Assembly: GCF_024169315.1 (NCBI RefSeq)
Contig: NZ_JALJWR010000001.1
Span: forward strand, 3,026,501 to 3,090,500
DNA length: 64,000 nt
Origin: Pseudomonas migulae
GTDB taxonomy: Bacteria; Pseudomonadota; Gammaproteobacteria; Pseudomonadales; Pseudomonadaceae
Reading direction: 5' to 3'
Shown piece by piece: positions 45,527-54,488 of this stretch; within the stretch, counting starts at the first letter, position 1; every line of letters starts with the position of its first letter. The notes beneath the pieces are model-generated. The model searched no databases and was not told where the DNA came from. It saw nothing but the letters and a program-made list of their open reading frames with translations. The position numbers were made by a program, and so were the translations under genes.

Positions 45527-46867
45527 ATGACTCCTTCTCAAAGCTCTCCCGTGGAGCGTTCCTCCATGACTCCTGCCACTGGCGGCATCGGCGACAAGAT
45601 CCGCGGCGCCATGGCCGTTGGCAAAACCCGTTGGGGCATGCTGGCGCTGGTGTTTTTCGCCACTACCCTGAACTACATCGACCGCGCCGCACTCGGCGTC
45701 ATGCAGCCCATTCTCGCCAAGGAAATGAGCTGGACGGCGATGGACTACGCCAACATCAACTTCTGGTTTCAGGTCGGCTACGCCATCGGTTTCGTGCTGC
45801 AAGGCCGGTTGATCGACAGGGTCGGTGTGAAGCGCGTGTTCTTCTGCGCGGTGCTGCTCTGGAGCCTGGCGACCGGTGCCCACGGCCTGGCCACCTCAGC
45901 GGTGGGTTTTATGGTCTGCCGCTTTATCCTCGGGCTGACCGAAGCCGCCAACTACCCGGCCTGCGTGAAAACCACGCGGTTGTGGTTCCCCGCCGGCGAG
46001 CGCGCCGTGGCCACCGGCATCTTTAACGCCGGGACCAACGTCGGGGCGATGTTCACGCCGATGCTGCTGCCGCTAATCCTGCACGTGTGGGGCTGGCAAG
46101 CCGCGTTTCTGTGCATGGCGGCACTGGGTGGCATCTGGTTGCTGTTCTGGGGCTTGAAGTACTTCAACCCGGAAGAGCACCCGAGCGTCAAACAGTCGGA
46201 ACTGGACTACATCCAGAAGGAAGTCGAACCGGAACAGGCCCGCGTACCGTTCTCGAAAATCCTGCGCATGCGAGGCACCTGGGCCTTCGCCCTCGCCTAC
46301 TCGATGACCGCGCCGGTGTTCTGGTTCTACCTGTACTGGCTGCCACCGTTCCTCAATCAGCAATACAACCTGGGCATCAACGTGACCCAGATGGGCATCC
46401 CACTGATCATCATTTACCTGACGGCCGACTTCGGCAGTGTCGGCGGCGGCATCCTCTCTTCATTCCTGATTGGCCGCGGGGTCAACCCGATAAAGGCGCG
46501 ACTGATGTCGATGCTGCTGTTCGCCTGCTGCATCATCGGCGTGATCATGGCCGCCGGTTCAAGCAATCTGTGGGTCGCGGTGTTTGCCATCTCCCTGGCC
46601 ATCGGCGCGCACCAGGCCTGGACCGCGAACATCTGGAGCCTGGTGATGGACTACACGCCTAAACACATGATGAGTACGGTCTTCGGTTTCGGCGGCATGT
46701 GCGCCGCCATCGGCGGGATGTTCATGACCCAGTTGGTCGGCCACATCCTGACCATCACGAACAACAACTACACCGTGCTGTTTACGATGATTCCGGCGAT
46801 GTACTTCATCGCACTGATCTGGATGTACTTCATGGCGCCGCGCAAGATTCCGACCGTCACTGAGTAA
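45527..46867 (+). CDS. MFS importer (anion:cation symporter type), likely for shikimate/quinate
   Basis: A 446-residue carrier with twelve helices. I start it at the ATG at 45527 with GGTGG seven bases upstream; a GTG three codons earlier is possible. LNYIDRAALGVMQPILAKEM and the loop GRLIDRVGVKRVFFCAV place it in the ACS/phthalate-type MFS. LGLTEAANYPACVKTTRLWFP is the family block in helix 4-5. It shares its promoter region with quiC, so uptake of quinate or shikimate is the best guess. Confidence 0.85.
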   Translation: MTPSQSSPVERSSMTPATGGIGDKIRGAMAVGKTRWGMLALVFFATTLNYIDRAALGVMQPILAKEMSWTAMDYANINFWFQVGYAIGFVLQGRLIDRVGVKRVFFCAVLLWSLATGAHGLATSAVGFMVCRFILGLTEAANYPACVKTTRLWFPAGERAVATGIFNAGTNVGAMFTPMLLPLILHVWGWQAAFLCMAALGGIWLLFWGLKYFNPEEHPSVKQSELDYIQKEVEPEQARVPFSKILRMRGTWAFALAYSMTAPVFWFYLYWLPPFLNQQYNLGINVTQMGIPLIIIYLTADFGSVGGGILSSFLIGRGVNPIKARLMSMLLFACCIIGVIMAAGSSNLWVAVFAISLAIGAHQAWTANIWSLVMDYTPKHMMSTVFGFGGMCAAIGGMFMTQLVGHILTITNNNYTVLFTMIPAMYFIALIWMYFMAPRKIPTVTE

Positions 46868-46887
46868 AGTCCGACGCAATGTCCCCG

Positions 46888-47038
46888 TGGGAGCGGGCCT
46901 TTGTGGCGAGGGGATTTATCCCCGTTGGGCTGCGAAGCGGCCCCAGCATTTCAAAGGCCAACCGCGTGTAAAGGGTTGACGACTGCTTCGCAGCCGAACG
47001 GGGATAAATCCCCTCGCCACACAAGCTCGCTCCCACAG
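46888..47038. repeat. Second-type intergenic inverted repeat, long copy
   Basis: TGTGGCGAGGGGATTTATCC ... its complement, with inner GTTGGGCTGCGAAGC and GCTTCGCAGCCGAAC arms, framed by half REP cores GTGGGAGCGGGC and GCTCGCTCCCAC. Same family as 42399-42493 and 61182-61319. Confidence 0.8.
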
Positions 47039-47052
47039 TTTTTTGTGCCCAT

Positions 47053-47931
47053 CTACTTACGGCTCTGCTGCCACGCCGCCGCCAACCCGCTGCAGCAAAT
47101 CACCGCAATCCCGACCACAGTCGTTAGCGTCGGCGTATGGGAAAACAGCAACCAGCCGAGCAAACCGGCAAACACAATCTGGCAATAGCCGAACGGCGCC
47201 AGCAACGCAGGCGCGGCGTGGCGGAATGCCTGGGTCAGAAACAGATGCGCCGTCATCCCGCAGGCGCCCAACGCCACCATCATCAATCCATGCCCAATGC
47301 TTGGCACTTGCCAGAAGAACGGCACCAGCGCGCTCATCACCAGGGTGTTACACAGGCCGGCAAAGAAGTTACTGGTCGTCGCGCTGTCGATCTCACTGAG
47401 TTTGCGGGTGAGCAACTGATAGAAACAGAAAAACAGCGCCGAGCAGAGTGGCAGCAGAACCGCTGGGGTGAACAGATCGCCGCCGGGGTGGACGATGATC
47501 AGCACGCCGATAAATCCGCAAATCACCGCGATCCATTGGCCACGGGTGACGCGCTCACGCAGCAGCGGCACCGACAGTGCAGTCACCAGAACCGGCGCAA
47601 GGAAGTTGACCGCCGTGGCTTCGGCCAAGGGAATGTATTGCAAGCCGGTGGTGAAAAACAGGCTGGTGCCCAGCAGGCACAACGCCCTCAGCAACTGCAG
47701 CCACGGTCGTTTAGTGCGTAGGACGCGCAACCCGGATTGCGGAAGAAAAATCCCGGCCATCAACAAGGTGTGAACCACATAGCGCGCCCAGACCACCATG
47801 ACGATCGGGTAGAACCCCGAGAGGTATTTCGACAAGGCATCGTGGCTGGAGAAAAGGAAGGTCGCGACGACGATCAGCAAAATCCCTTTGAAGGGCTGGT
47901 TTACGCCGGAGAGCGGGGTGCTGACGGTCAT
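47053..47931 (-). CDS. EamA-family (DMT) carrier
   Basis: A 292-residue protein with ten membrane helices in two EamA repeats, for example FKGILLIVVATFLFSSHDAL and RALCLLGTSLFFTTGLQYIP. PLAEATAVNFLAPVLVTALS is the typical helix 3-4 block. Such proteins export metabolites or amino acids; substrate not readable. It lies downstream of an IclR regulator on the same strand, 113 bases apart. Confidence 0.85.
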   Translation of the reverse strand: MTVSTPLSGVNQPFKGILLIVVATFLFSSHDALSKYLSGFYPIVMVVWARYVVHTLLMAGIFLPQSGLRVLRTKRPWLQLLRALCLLGTSLFFTTGLQYIPLAEATAVNFLAPVLVTALSVPLLRERVTRGQWIAVICGFIGVLIIVHPGGDLFTPAVLLPLCSALFFCFYQLLTRKLSEIDSATTSNFFAGLCNTLVMSALVPFFWQVPSIGHGLMMVALGACGMTAHLFLTQAFRHAAPALLAPFGYCQIVFAGLLGWLLFSHTPTLTTVVGIAVICCSGLAAAWQQSRK

Positions 47932-48044
47932 GGGTTACCTTTTTTGCCTCGCGAGTTCAACTAAATTTAGAACCTGGTTCCAGATTCTTACATAGCTACA
48001 GCGTAAAACCGGGCGAACAACGCACACAATTTTCAGTAGCGCCG

Positions 48045-48821
48045 TTAATTGAAGAACTCAGACGCCAGGCTCGCTGCAGACAATTCCTCGGTAAATTTCA
48101 GTAACAGCGGGGCCAACTCATGAAGTCGGGCCCCCGGCATCCGCGCGCTGGGGCCGGCAATGCTCAGTACGCCAATCACTCTCTCATCGGTTGGGTGCCG
48201 TACCACGGCCGCAATGGCCGATGTGCCCACCGCCGAACTTTCCTCGACCCAGGCGTAGCCTTGCTCCCGCGCCAGCCGCAGCCGTTCCAGTAACTCAATG
48301 TTGGACCGCGGTGCGTTCGGCCCCATATCTTTCGGCCGGTCGCCACCCTGGCGCTCCACCAGCGACAAGGCTTCGGCGTCGCTCATGCAGGCCAGCCACG
48401 CATGGCCCGACGCCGTATAAAACAGCGGTGCGTCCCGGCCCATGTCCGGGTCATAACGCAATCCCGAACGGGCGCCCTGGGATTTGGCGATCCAGATCTG
48501 CCGCTCACCTTCGATAATCCCAAGACGCACCAGCTCCCCGGTCTCCTGAGCCAAACGATCCAGCACCGGCTGAACGATATCGGCGCCGCTGCCCGCCAGG
48601 TAACGAAAGCCCATCGCTACCAGTTTGGTTGACAAGTGATACCGCTGATTCTCCGGATTCTGTCGCACATAACCCAGGCGAATCAGCTCCGCGAGCATAC
48701 GGTGGGTGGCGCTTTTAGGGATGTCCAGTTGCTCCGCGAGCATCTGCATAGGTAAACCGCGAGGTTCACGGGTGAGGCTTTCAAGCACGTTGAAGACACG
48801 TTCGATTTGACTGCCGGCCAT
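48045..48821 (-). CDS. IclR-family transcriptional regulator
   Basis: A 258-residue regulator: winged helix at residues 5-60 (QIERVFNVLESLTREPRGLP, KSATHRMLAELIRLGYV) and a GAF-like effector domain from about 75 (RLAQETGELVRLGIIEGERQ, GHAWLACMSDAEA, GVLSIAGPSARMPG). IclR proteins often control aromatic acid or quinate routes, and this one lies 1 kb from the quinate importer, but it could equally serve the EamA carrier downstream. Confidence 0.88.
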   Translation of the reverse strand: MAGSQIERVFNVLESLTREPRGLPMQMLAEQLDIPKSATHRMLAELIRLGYVRQNPENQRYHLSTKLVAMGFRYLAGSGADIVQPVLDRLAQETGELVRLGIIEGERQIWIAKSQGARSGLRYDPDMGRDAPLFYTASGHAWLACMSDAEALSLVERQGGDRPKDMGPNAPRSNIELLERLRLAREQGYAWVEESSAVGTSAIAAVVRHPTDERVIGVLSIAGPSARMPGARLHELAPLLLKFTEELSAASLASEFFN

Positions 48822-49074
48822 GGGAGGTTCCGAATTCGATTTGTCCTGATTCTAGAAGACGAAACGAGTAATGCGAAATCTGGAACCCTCGGCCCGAGCG
48901 ACGCAGACACTCGACTGTTTGATAAAAACCCGCCTGCTGAGGGAATTCGATGGGTTATCCACGTTCCTACTGCCTGCAAGCTGCCGGCCAGCGAGCGAAA
49001 GACGGACGACCGGACTGGCGCCGCTCTCACTCACCAGCAACACTCATCACCACGGACAATCAGAGGATTCCCAC

Positions 49075-49968
49075 ATGCTATGGAAAAAAGGCCGACGCAG
49101 CGACAACGTGGTCGATGCCCGTGGTGATGATGTCGGCGGCGGTGGCGGCGGGATGCGCTTTGGTGGCGGCAAGGGCCTGAGCCTGACGGCAATCATTCTG
49201 ATTGTCGGGATCGGCTGGATCACCGGCCAGGATCCATTGCAGATCCTCGGACAACTGACCGGCCAAATGACCGAGCAATCGGCACCGGCCTCGACACAAA
49301 CCCGCAAGGCACCGCCGGCGAATGATGAAGGGGCGGAATTCGTACGCTCGATTCTCGGCGACACCGAAGACACCTGGGGCCAGATTTTTCAGCAGGCCGG
49401 GCGGCAGTACAAGAACCCGACCCTGGTGCTGTTCAGCAACCGGGTGAATTCGGCGTGCGGTCTGGCGACGTCTGCAACCGGTCCGTTCTATTGCCCGGCG
49501 GACCAGAAGGTCTATCTGGACATGGCGTTCTTCCAGGAGATGTCGCAACGCTTTTCCGCCGCGGGAGACTTCGCTCAGGCCTACGTGATCGCTCACGAAG
49601 TCGGACACCATGTTCAGACGTTGCTCGGTGTCTCGGCGAAAATTCAGACTGCCCGCCAGCAAGGCCGGCAAATGGAAGGCGACGGTGGTTTGCTGGTGCG
49701 CCAGGAACTGCAAGCGGATTGCCTGGCCGGCGTCTGGGCCAACAACGCGCAGCAGCGCCTGAACTGGCTGGAACCGGGCGACATCGAAGAAGCCTTGAAT
49801 GCCGCCAACGCCATCGGCGATGACCGCTTGCAACAGCAAGGTCAGGGTCGCGTGGTACCGGACTCGTTTACCCATGGCACGTCAGCGCAAAGGGTGCGCT
49901 GGTTCAAAACCGGATTTGCGCAAGGCCAGGTGGGCCAGTGCGATACCTTTGCGGCGAAAACCCTATAG
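49075..49968 (+). CDS. YpfJ-family neutral zinc metallopeptidase
   Basis: A 297-residue membrane-anchored protein starting at 49075 (MLWKKGRRSDNVVDARGDDV). A Gly-rich stretch, one membrane helix (LSLTAIILIVGIGWITG, about 37-53) and a catalytic domain with HEVGHH near residue 178 as the zinc site. ELQADCLAGVWANN downstream holds the further acidic ligand. Length and order match YpfJ (Zn_peptidase_2). The longer frame upstream lacks family sequence. The next gene starts immediately after its stop. Confidence 0.92.
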   Translation: MLWKKGRRSDNVVDARGDDVGGGGGGMRFGGGKGLSLTAIILIVGIGWITGQDPLQILGQLTGQMTEQSAPASTQTRKAPPANDEGAEFVRSILGDTEDTWGQIFQQAGRQYKNPTLVLFSNRVNSACGLATSATGPFYCPADQKVYLDMAFFQEMSQRFSAAGDFAQAYVIAHEVGHHVQTLLGVSAKIQTARQQGRQMEGDGGLLVRQELQADCLAGVWANNAQQRLNWLEPGDIEEALNAANAIGDDRLQQQGQGRVVPDSFTHGTSAQRVRWFKTGFAQGQVGQCDTFAAKTL

Positions 49969-50928
49969 ATGAACAAGTGGCTGTTGGTTCTGTTGTTTAC
50001 CTGTGCAAGTACCCAGGCTGCCGAGCAGGCGGTCAAGGAGATCAGCCCCGGACGGCTATTGTTGAACGAAGGTGAGATGGCGGTGGGCATTGGCCCGGCG
50101 CCGGCGAAAATCGAGCGCGTGCTGATCATCATCCATGGACGATTGCGCAACGCCGAGACGTATCGCCAGAGTGCCGAGCGTGCGGCGGAGCAGGCCGGGC
50201 AAAGCACGAACACGCTGGTGATTGCTCCGCAATTTCTCAATGAAACCGACGTGGCACTCCATCCCGTGGCCGACTCCGTGTTGCGCTGGCAGGGCAATGA
50301 CTGGATGGCCGGCGGTGAATCCACCGCTCCGTTTGCGCTCAGTTCCTACGCGGCGCTCGACCAGATCATCGCCCGGCTCGGCGATCGTCGACAGTTTCCG
50401 GACGTAAAGGACGTCGTCATCGCCGGCCACTCCGGTGGCGCTCAGGTGGTTCAGCGCTATGCCTTGTTGAATCACGATCAACCGGAGCTCAAGGCCGCGG
50501 GCGTGCACGTGCGTTATGTCATCGCCAACCCGTCTTCCTACGCGTACCTCGATGAGCGACGGCCGGTGGCGTTCAGTCACGCCCGTTGCCCGGGTTTCAA
50601 TCGCTGGAAGTACGGTCTGGCCGATCTGCCGGCTTATGCCGAAGGACAAACGCCTGCGCAGCTGAAGGAAAATTACGTCCAGCGTGACATCGTTTATCTA
50701 CTGGGGCAGCAGGACATCGACCCGAATCACCCGGCGCTGGATAAAAGCTGTGAGGCGCTAGCCCAGGGTGCTTATCGATTGGCGCGCGGGCGCAGTTTTT
50801 TTGATTTTTTAAAGCGCAGCCATCCGAAAGAGCTGAATCAGCAACTGATCGAAGTGCCCGGGGTTGGGCATGACGGGGATGGGATGTTTACGTCGCCGGA
50901 GGGGCAGAAGGTTTTGTTTGGGCAGTGA
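49969..50928 (+). CDS. Exported alpha/beta hydrolase
   Basis: A 319-residue protein with a signal peptide (MNKWLLVLLFTCASTQA). The catalytic triad can be read as Ser in GHSGGAQV near 155, an Asp in QQDIDPNHPA and His in GVGHDGDGMF near the end. HGRLRNAETYRQ holds the oxyanion side. The ATG follows the metallopeptidase stop (TAG) without a gap, so the two are translated from one message. Substrate unknown. Confidence 0.85.
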   Translation: MNKWLLVLLFTCASTQAAEQAVKEISPGRLLLNEGEMAVGIGPAPAKIERVLIIIHGRLRNAETYRQSAERAAEQAGQSTNTLVIAPQFLNETDVALHPVADSVLRWQGNDWMAGGESTAPFALSSYAALDQIIARLGDRRQFPDVKDVVIAGHSGGAQVVQRYALLNHDQPELKAAGVHVRYVIANPSSYAYLDERRPVAFSHARCPGFNRWKYGLADLPAYAEGQTPAQLKENYVQRDIVYLLGQQDIDPNHPALDKSCEALAQGAYRLARGRSFFDFLKRSHPKELNQQLIEVPGVGHDGDGMFTSPEGQKVLFGQ

Positions 50929-50946
50929 ACTCTGTATTGCCTGGCA

Positions 50947-51043
50947 GTGCCCCTTCGCGAGCAAGCCCGCTCCCACATTCGACCGCATTCTTTCAGAAAG
51001 AATACGGTCGAATGTGGGAGCGGGCTTGCTCGCGAAGGGGCAC
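50947..51043. repeat. REP doublet extended to a 97-base near-perfect palindrome
   Basis: Arms of 48 bases (50947-50994 and 50996-51043) around a single base, with one mismatch. They contain the REP cores but also the whole spacer (ATTCGACCG...ATTCTTTC and complement) and a few outer bases (GTGCCCC/GGGGCAC). Other REP pairs here have non-palindromic spacers. Confidence 0.93.
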
Positions 51044-51061
51044 TCTCAGACAACCAGCCTC

Positions 51062-51655
51062 TCAAGCCAAAAGCATCTGCCTCAGCTCAACACAATCCGC
51101 CGCATGCCAATCGGTCAATTCCGGCCATGGGTTATCCGGCAGATTCACCAACACCGTCCGCGTTCCCGCCGCCCGACCGCAATCCAGATCAAAGCGGTAA
51201 TCACCGACCATCACCATCTCGCTCGCCGGCACCTTCCAGGCCTCGGCCAGTTTCAACAAACCACCCGGATGCGGCTTGGGCGGCGCTTCGTCACGCCCCA
51301 GCACATCCTCCACCGCAAAGCAGTCCGCCAGGCCGATGGCCTCCAGCGTGACATGCGCCAATTCCCGCGCATTGCGCGTGAGAATGCCCAGGCGATAACC
51401 GCGCCCCGCCAACTCACGCACCAACTCGACGGCCCCCGGCGCCGGTTTCGAACCCAGCGCCAGATCTCGCTCATGCTCCAGCAGCCAGGCGTGTTTGGCC
51501 GCGGCTTCATCGGCCGGCAGCGCGGCGAGGTGGGTCAGGATGTCGTCTTCGGCCGGGATCGCCAAAGCCACGCGAATCGCCGCGAAGTCATGCACGGCCA
51601 CCGTCAGGGTGCCGTCCATGTCGAACACCCAGTGCCGCACCTCGGACAGGCTCAT
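51062..51655 (-). CDS. HAD-family phosphatase (Gph-like)
   Basis: A 197-residue soluble hydrolase. Motif I is VFDMDGTLT near residues 10-18, motif II ILTRN near 95, Lys of motif III in PPKPHPGG, motif IV VGDYRFDLDCG. A small helical cap lies between I and II. It starts at 51655, overlapping the tesB stop by four bases, so it is translationally coupled. Substrate is probably a small phosphorylated metabolite. Confidence 0.87.
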   Translation of the reverse strand: MSLSEVRHWVFDMDGTLTVAVHDFAAIRVALAIPAEDDILTHLAALPADEAAAKHAWLLEHERDLALGSKPAPGAVELVRELAGRGYRLGILTRNARELAHVTLEAIGLADCFAVEDVLGRDEAPPKPHPGGLLKLAEAWKVPASEMVMVGDYRFDLDCGRAAGTRTVLVNLPDNPWPELTDWHAADCVELRQMLLA

Positions 51656-52521
51656 GCCCAATCCTTGCGATGACGAATCAGGCCTTCCTGGGTGACCGAG
51701 GCCACCAGTTGCCCGGCGCGGTTGAACACGCTGCCACGGCTGAACCCACGGGAATTGCCGGCCCACGGGCTGTCCATTGCGTAGAGCAACCAGTCATCGG
51801 CGCGCAGATCCTGATGGAACCACAGGGCGTGATCGAGGCTGGCAACCTGCATGTCTTTCTGCCAGACCGACTTGCCGTGCGGCTGCATCGACGTGGTCAG
51901 CAGACCGAAGTCCGAGGCATAGGCCAGCAGGTATTTGTGCAACGCCGGGGTATCGGCCAAGGCACCGTCTGCGCGAAACCAGACGTACTTGATCGGATCG
52001 GACGGCTGCGGGTTGTAGGGATCTTTCTCGGTGATCGGTCGGAACTCGATCGGTTTCGGGCACAGGAATTTTTCGCGCATGTGCTCGGGAATCAGGTGGG
52101 CGCGCTGCTGAGTCAGTTCCAGCTCCGACGGCAGGTTTTCCGGGCCGACCACCACCGGCATCTCGGCCTGGTGCTCGAAACCTTTTTCGTCGTACTGGAA
52201 CGAGGCGCTGCACGTGAAGATCGGGTTGCCCTTCTGGATGGCCGTCACCCGGCGCGTGCTGAAACTGCCGCCGTCGCGCACCCGGTCAACCTGATACACC
52301 ACGGGCAACGCCGAATCGCCCGGGCGCAGGAAATAACCGTGCATCGAATGCACATGGCGCGCGGCTTCGACCGTCTGACTGGCCGCCGACAGGGACTGAC
52401 CGATTACCTGACCGCCGAACAACTGACGAAAACCCAGGTCCTGACTGCGGCCACGGAACAGGTTTTCTTCGATCGGTTCCAGGGTCAGCAAGTCGACCAG
52501 ATCATCCAACACTTGGCTCAT
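51652..52521 (-). CDS. tesB: Acyl-CoA thioesterase II TesB
   Basis: A 289-residue double-hotdog enzyme hydrolysing acyl-CoA. N-terminal LFRGRSQDLGFRQLFGGQVI, then HSMHGYFLRPGDSALPVVY, and the C-terminal ASLDHALWFHQDLRADDWLL containing the catalytic Asp region. Length and sequence agree with E. coli TesB. It leads a two-gene unit with the HAD phosphatase. Confidence 0.94.
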   Translation of the reverse strand: MSQVLDDLVDLLTLEPIEENLFRGRSQDLGFRQLFGGQVIGQSLSAASQTVEAARHVHSMHGYFLRPGDSALPVVYQVDRVRDGGSFSTRRVTAIQKGNPIFTCSASFQYDEKGFEHQAEMPVVVGPENLPSELELTQQRAHLIPEHMREKFLCPKPIEFRPITEKDPYNPQPSDPIKYVWFRADGALADTPALHKYLLAYASDFGLLTTSMQPHGKSVWQKDMQVASLDHALWFHQDLRADDWLLYAMDSPWAGNSRGFSRGSVFNRAGQLVASVTQEGLIRHRKDWA

Positions 52522-52627
52522 TCAGACTCTCCTCACACAACGCTATGCCGCGCAGTCTTGGCTGCGGCGGTCGATTCAGGTTCTGGCCGGGGCCATCATT
52601 GGCGCCATTGTAAACGTCCGGGCCGGC

Positions 52628-53197
52628 TTATCCATGCAAGGTTTGCAGCCATTGTTCACGGGTGATGCGGTACAACACATGGTGCCGCAGGGGATGGTCG
52701 GCCGCGAGCTTCGGGTGCTCGAAGTCATCGGCTGAATCATGCTGCATGCCGATTGCCTGCATGACTTTCTGCGAAGGCAGATTAGCTTCACTGGTAAAGG
52801 ACACCACTTCTTTCAGCGCCAGCCGGTCAAACCCGCAGCGCAGAGCGGTCCATGCCGCTTCACTGGCATAGCCCAGGCCCCAATGCTCGCGGGCCAGGCG
52901 CCAACCGATTTCGATGGCCGGCGTAAACGGCGCGTCGAAACCGACCACGCCCAACCCGGTAAAACCGATGAACGCGCCGGTGTCCTTGCGCTCCAGCGCC
53001 CACAGGCCGAAACCATGCTCGGCAAAATGTCCGCGAACGCGCCCGATCAGCGAAGCACTGTCCAGCCGACTCAGGGGCGCCGGAAAATAGCGCATCACTT
53101 GCGGATCGGCGCACATCGCCGCAAACGCCGGCAAATCCTCATCACGCCACTGCCGCAACAGCAGTCGCGCGCTCTCGAGTTCCAGTATCGGCTCCAT
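52628..53197 (-). CDS. GNAT-family N-acetyltransferase (RimJ/RimL-like)
   Basis: A 189-residue enzyme that transfers an acetyl group from acetyl-CoA. It opens with LESARLLLRQWRDEDLPAFA and holds the acetyl-CoA site around LAREHWGLGYASEAAWTAL, followed by SFTSEANLPSQKVMQAIGM, all typical of the RimJ/RimL-type subgroup. GGGGGAG lies seven bases before the ATG. The acceptor is unknown; many such proteins act on small molecules. Confidence 0.9.
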   Translation of the reverse strand: MEPILELESARLLLRQWRDEDLPAFAAMCADPQVMRYFPAPLSRLDSASLIGRVRGHFAEHGFGLWALERKDTGAFIGFTGLGVVGFDAPFTPAIEIGWRLAREHWGLGYASEAAWTALRCGFDRLALKEVVSFTSEANLPSQKVMQAIGMQHDSADDFEHPKLAADHPLRHHVLYRITREQWLQTLHG

Positions 53198-53287
53198 CGT
53201 TTACTCCCCCCTTTCCATGCCGCAAGTCTACATCGCTGGTAGGATCCTTCCTTCATTCCTGCTTGCCGTACTTGATAAAAGACCGCC

Positions 53288-54208
53288 ATGTCGCTGCCAC
53301 TGATCTACCACGAAGACTACAGCCCCGAGTTCCCGGCGGATCACCGTTTCCCGATGGACAAGTTTCGCCTGCTGCGCGATCACCTGGTGGACAGCGGCCT
53401 GACCCGGGACGCCGATTTGCTGCGCCCGGAACTCTGCCCAGCGGAGATTCTCGCCCTCGCCCATGACGCTGCTTATATCGAACGCTACATGAGTGGCGAG
53501 TTGTCCCGCGAGGACCAGCGGCGCCTCGGCCTGCCGTGGAGCGAAGCGCTGGCTCGGCGCACGGTGCGGGCGGTCGGCGGTTCGTTGCTGGCGGCCGAGC
53601 AGGCGCTGGAACACGGGTTGGCCTGTCACCTCGCCGGCGGCACGCATCACGCGCATTACGACTATCCGGCGGGGTTCTGCATCTTCAATGACCTGGCGGT
53701 GATCAGCCATTACCTGCTGGAAAGCGGTCGTGTGAATCGGGTGCTGATCTTCGATTGCGACGTGCATCAGGGCGACGGGACTGCACGAATCCTGCACGAC
53801 ACCCCGGAGGCGGTGACGGTTTCCCTGCACTGCGAGAAGAACTTTCCTGCACGCAAGGCCGAAAGTGACTGGGACATCCCGTTGCCCAAAGGCATGGGCG
53901 ATGCCGATTACCTGAAGGTGGTGGACGACGCGCTCAACTATCTGCTGCCGCTGTATCAACCGGACCTGGTGTTGTATGACGCCGGAGTCGATGTGCATAA
54001 GGATGACGCGCTCGGTTATCTGAAGCTGACAGACGAAGGCGTGGCCGCTCGGGATGAAAGCGTCATGCGCCATTGCCTGGGGCGGGATATTCCGGTGGTC
54101 GGGGTGATTGGCGGCGGTTACAGCAAGGACCGCAAGGCCTTGGCGCGCCGGCATGGAATCCTCCATCACAGCGCGCAGCGGGTGTGGACGTCATCAGGTT
54201 GTCATTGA
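53288..54208 (+). CDS. Histone-deacetylase-family amidohydrolase
   Basis: A 306-residue zinc hydrolase. The active-site blocks are GGTHHAHYDYPAGFCIFNDL (two His), FDCDVHQGDGTA (zinc Asp and His) and YDAGVDVHKDD (second Asp), with Tyr/Gly at GVIGGGYSKD near the end. Bacterial members deacetylate polyamines, acetoin-related or aminoacyl compounds; the substrate is not readable. It is a monocistronic gene on the plus strand. Confidence 0.9.
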   Translation: MSLPLIYHEDYSPEFPADHRFPMDKFRLLRDHLVDSGLTRDADLLRPELCPAEILALAHDAAYIERYMSGELSREDQRRLGLPWSEALARRTVRAVGGSLLAAEQALEHGLACHLAGGTHHAHYDYPAGFCIFNDLAVISHYLLESGRVNRVLIFDCDVHQGDGTARILHDTPEAVTVSLHCEKNFPARKAESDWDIPLPKGMGDADYLKVVDDALNYLLPLYQPDLVLYDAGVDVHKDDALGYLKLTDEGVAARDESVMRHCLGRDIPVVGVIGGGYSKDRKALARRHGILHHSAQRVWTSSGCH

Positions 54209-54332
54209 GGTGTGAGTCTTTACCCACAATGCCTGTGGAACTGCCTGTGGATAACCTGAGTGAAAGGGTCTGCAGGCCATGTTGCATATAGCCTGCAAAG
54301 CACTGGTTGTTTTTTGATCAGCCCTCGAGCAC

Positions 54333-54446
54333 GCACAGATCCAATGTGGGAGCGGGCTTGCTCGCGAAAGCGGTGGGCCAGACGACATCTATGTTGAAGG
54401 TTAAATCGCCTTCGCGAGCAAGCCCGCTCCCACATTGGATCTGTGC
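54333..54446. repeat. REP doublet with matching outer flanks
   Basis: Two 36-base perfect inverted arms. Beyond the REP cores, the flanks GCACAGATCCAAT and ATTGGATCTGTGC also pair. It lies in the 280-base gap after the deacetylase gene and overlaps the spacer before the flavoprotein gene. Confidence 0.92.
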
Positions 54447-54488
54447 GGTAGAATGCCCCGCTTATTCCGCCAAACCGCAGCGCATTCC

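Noticed and set aside
45371-45883. 170-codon minus-strand frame over the quiC/importer promoter
   Set aside because: It would cover the divergent promoters and the importer start; no family features.
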